From: a bacterium | GTDB lineage: Bacteria > AUK180 | Assembly (NCBI GenBank): GCA_030622125.1 | Contig: JAUXGM010000114.1 | Coordinates: forward strand, 1-7,024 | Direction of reading: 5' to 3' | Length of the DNA: 7,024 nucleotides | Shown here: one piece after another, positions 6,476 to 7,024 of the stretch | How the letters are laid out: every line of letters starts with the position of its first letter | Numbering within the stretch: the stretch's first letter is position 1 | Notes under the pieces: model-generated | What the model saw: only the letters and a program-made list of their open reading frames with translations | What the model was told of the DNA's origin: nothing | Databases searched by the model: none | Position numbers and translations under genes: made by a program

Positions 6476-7024
6476 TTACCTTATCAATGCGAATTTCCCT
6501 ACTTTTTTATTGTTTTTATCATCCTTAATTACATAGATATAGATACCGGATTTTAGATCGGTATCACTAAGTATTAGGGTGTATTCGGGTTTATACCAAT
6601 ACGGAAGTTCAAAAACAACATTACCTGCAATATTATAAAGAGTTATGGATGTGTGTTCGGAAAGCCCCGTAAAATGCAGTTCAGAAGTATTGTTGGCGGG
6701 ATTTGGATAAACATTTACAGAAGAAAGATCCGTTACCCTCACAGATGTTCTAAAATGAAATGTTTCAATGCTGTATGTTATGGAATTACCATCGCTTGCA
6801 TAGACTCGCCATTCATAGTCGGTAAAATTTTTTAATTCCGATAGAGGCGTATAAGCAGTTTGATCCGTCCAAAAAACCATAGGGTTACTAAAATCTCCAT
6901 AAGGAGCGATCTCAAGAGTATAAATCGGATTTTCCCAGGGGTCATTATCGGTTGAAGGTGTCCATGAAAATAACGGTGTAGCTACATTAAGAATTTCATT
7001 ATCAACCGGAAGTAAAAGGTTGAA
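6476..7024 (-). CDS. C-terminal part of a secreted protein with a fibronectin III-like domain and a type IX (Por) sorting domain; 5' end outside window
   Basis: The frame is open to the window edge and ends at TAA (6478-6476), giving 182 visible residues; the internal ATG at 6880 is not the true start. Residues 1-93 look like a fibronectin III/Ig-like beta-sandwich: an opening LLLPVDNE strand, an LFSWTPSTDND segment, YTLEIAP, then YEWRVYASDG and a closing FHFRT strand, the usual order in FCB surface proteins. Residues 104-182 match the Por secretion system C-terminal sorting domain (type A): VNVYPNPANN at the start, ITLYNIAGNVVFEL in the middle, LKSGIYIYVI, and a basic end KVGKFALIR. In the family this domain directs a Sec-exported protein across the outer membrane by the type IX system, usually with cleavage and attachment to the cell surface. 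The catalytic or binding part is not visible, so the specific role is unknown. The following gene is 120 bases away with its own promoter candidate, so operon membership is doubtful. Confidence 0.9.
   Translation of the reverse strand, partial: FNLLLPVDNEILNVATPLFSWTPSTDNDPWENPIYTLEIAPYGDFSNPMVFWTDQTAYTPLSELKNFTDYEWRVYASDGNSITYSIETFHFRTSVRVTDLSSVNVYPNPANNTSELHFTGLSEHTSITLYNIAGNVVFELPYWYKPEYTLILSDTDLKSGIYIYVIKDDKNNKKVGKFALIR

Overview
The window is an AT-rich bacterial segment in which all three genes read on the minus strand, so transcription runs from high to low coordinates. The likely source is a low-GC member of the FCB superphylum outside classical Bacteroidota, for example Cloacimonadota or a neighbouring candidate phylum. 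This is inference: a Por/type IX C-terminal sorting domain with an Ig/FN3-like domain (an FCB hallmark) sits beside a GspE/PilB secretion/pilus ATPase, which is uncommon in typical Bacteroidota, and the ATPase has a strong GGAGG Shine-Dalgarno, which Bacteroidota seldom use.

Layout in transcription order. (1) 7024-6476 is the 3' end of a secreted, sorted surface or extracellular protein; its N-terminus lies outside the window. (2) 6475-6356 is a short intergenic gap with a sigma70-like promoter candidate and a strong ribosome binding site. (3) 6355-4664 is a complete GspE/PilB-family hexameric ATPase with intact Walker A, Walker B, Asp and His boxes and a tetracysteine zinc motif. (4) 4667-198 overlaps the ATPase stop by four bases (GTGA) and encodes a 1489-residue protein that I read as a tandem duplication of one unit: a long helical segment followed by a family 5 (DppA/OppA-like) solute-binding domain. 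The first helical segment carries a degenerate but recognisable copy of the hairpin tip of methyl-accepting chemotaxis proteins. There is no signal peptide or transmembrane segment, and no room for one upstream. (5) 197-1 is non-coding and holds a strong hairpin, a roughly 60-bp sequence in two direct copies 84 bases apart, and a heptanucleotide tandem repeat.

The most interesting object is the long gene: an apparently cytosolic protein joining chemoreceptor-like helices to peptide-binding domains, twice, with the first binding domain degenerate and the second well preserved, and translationally coupled to a pilus/secretion motor ATPase. A working hypothesis is a soluble sensor or scaffold that ties an intracellular (or unconventionally exported) peptide-like ligand to control of a type IV pilus or type II secretion machine. 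The architecture is read from the sequence; the function is inference.
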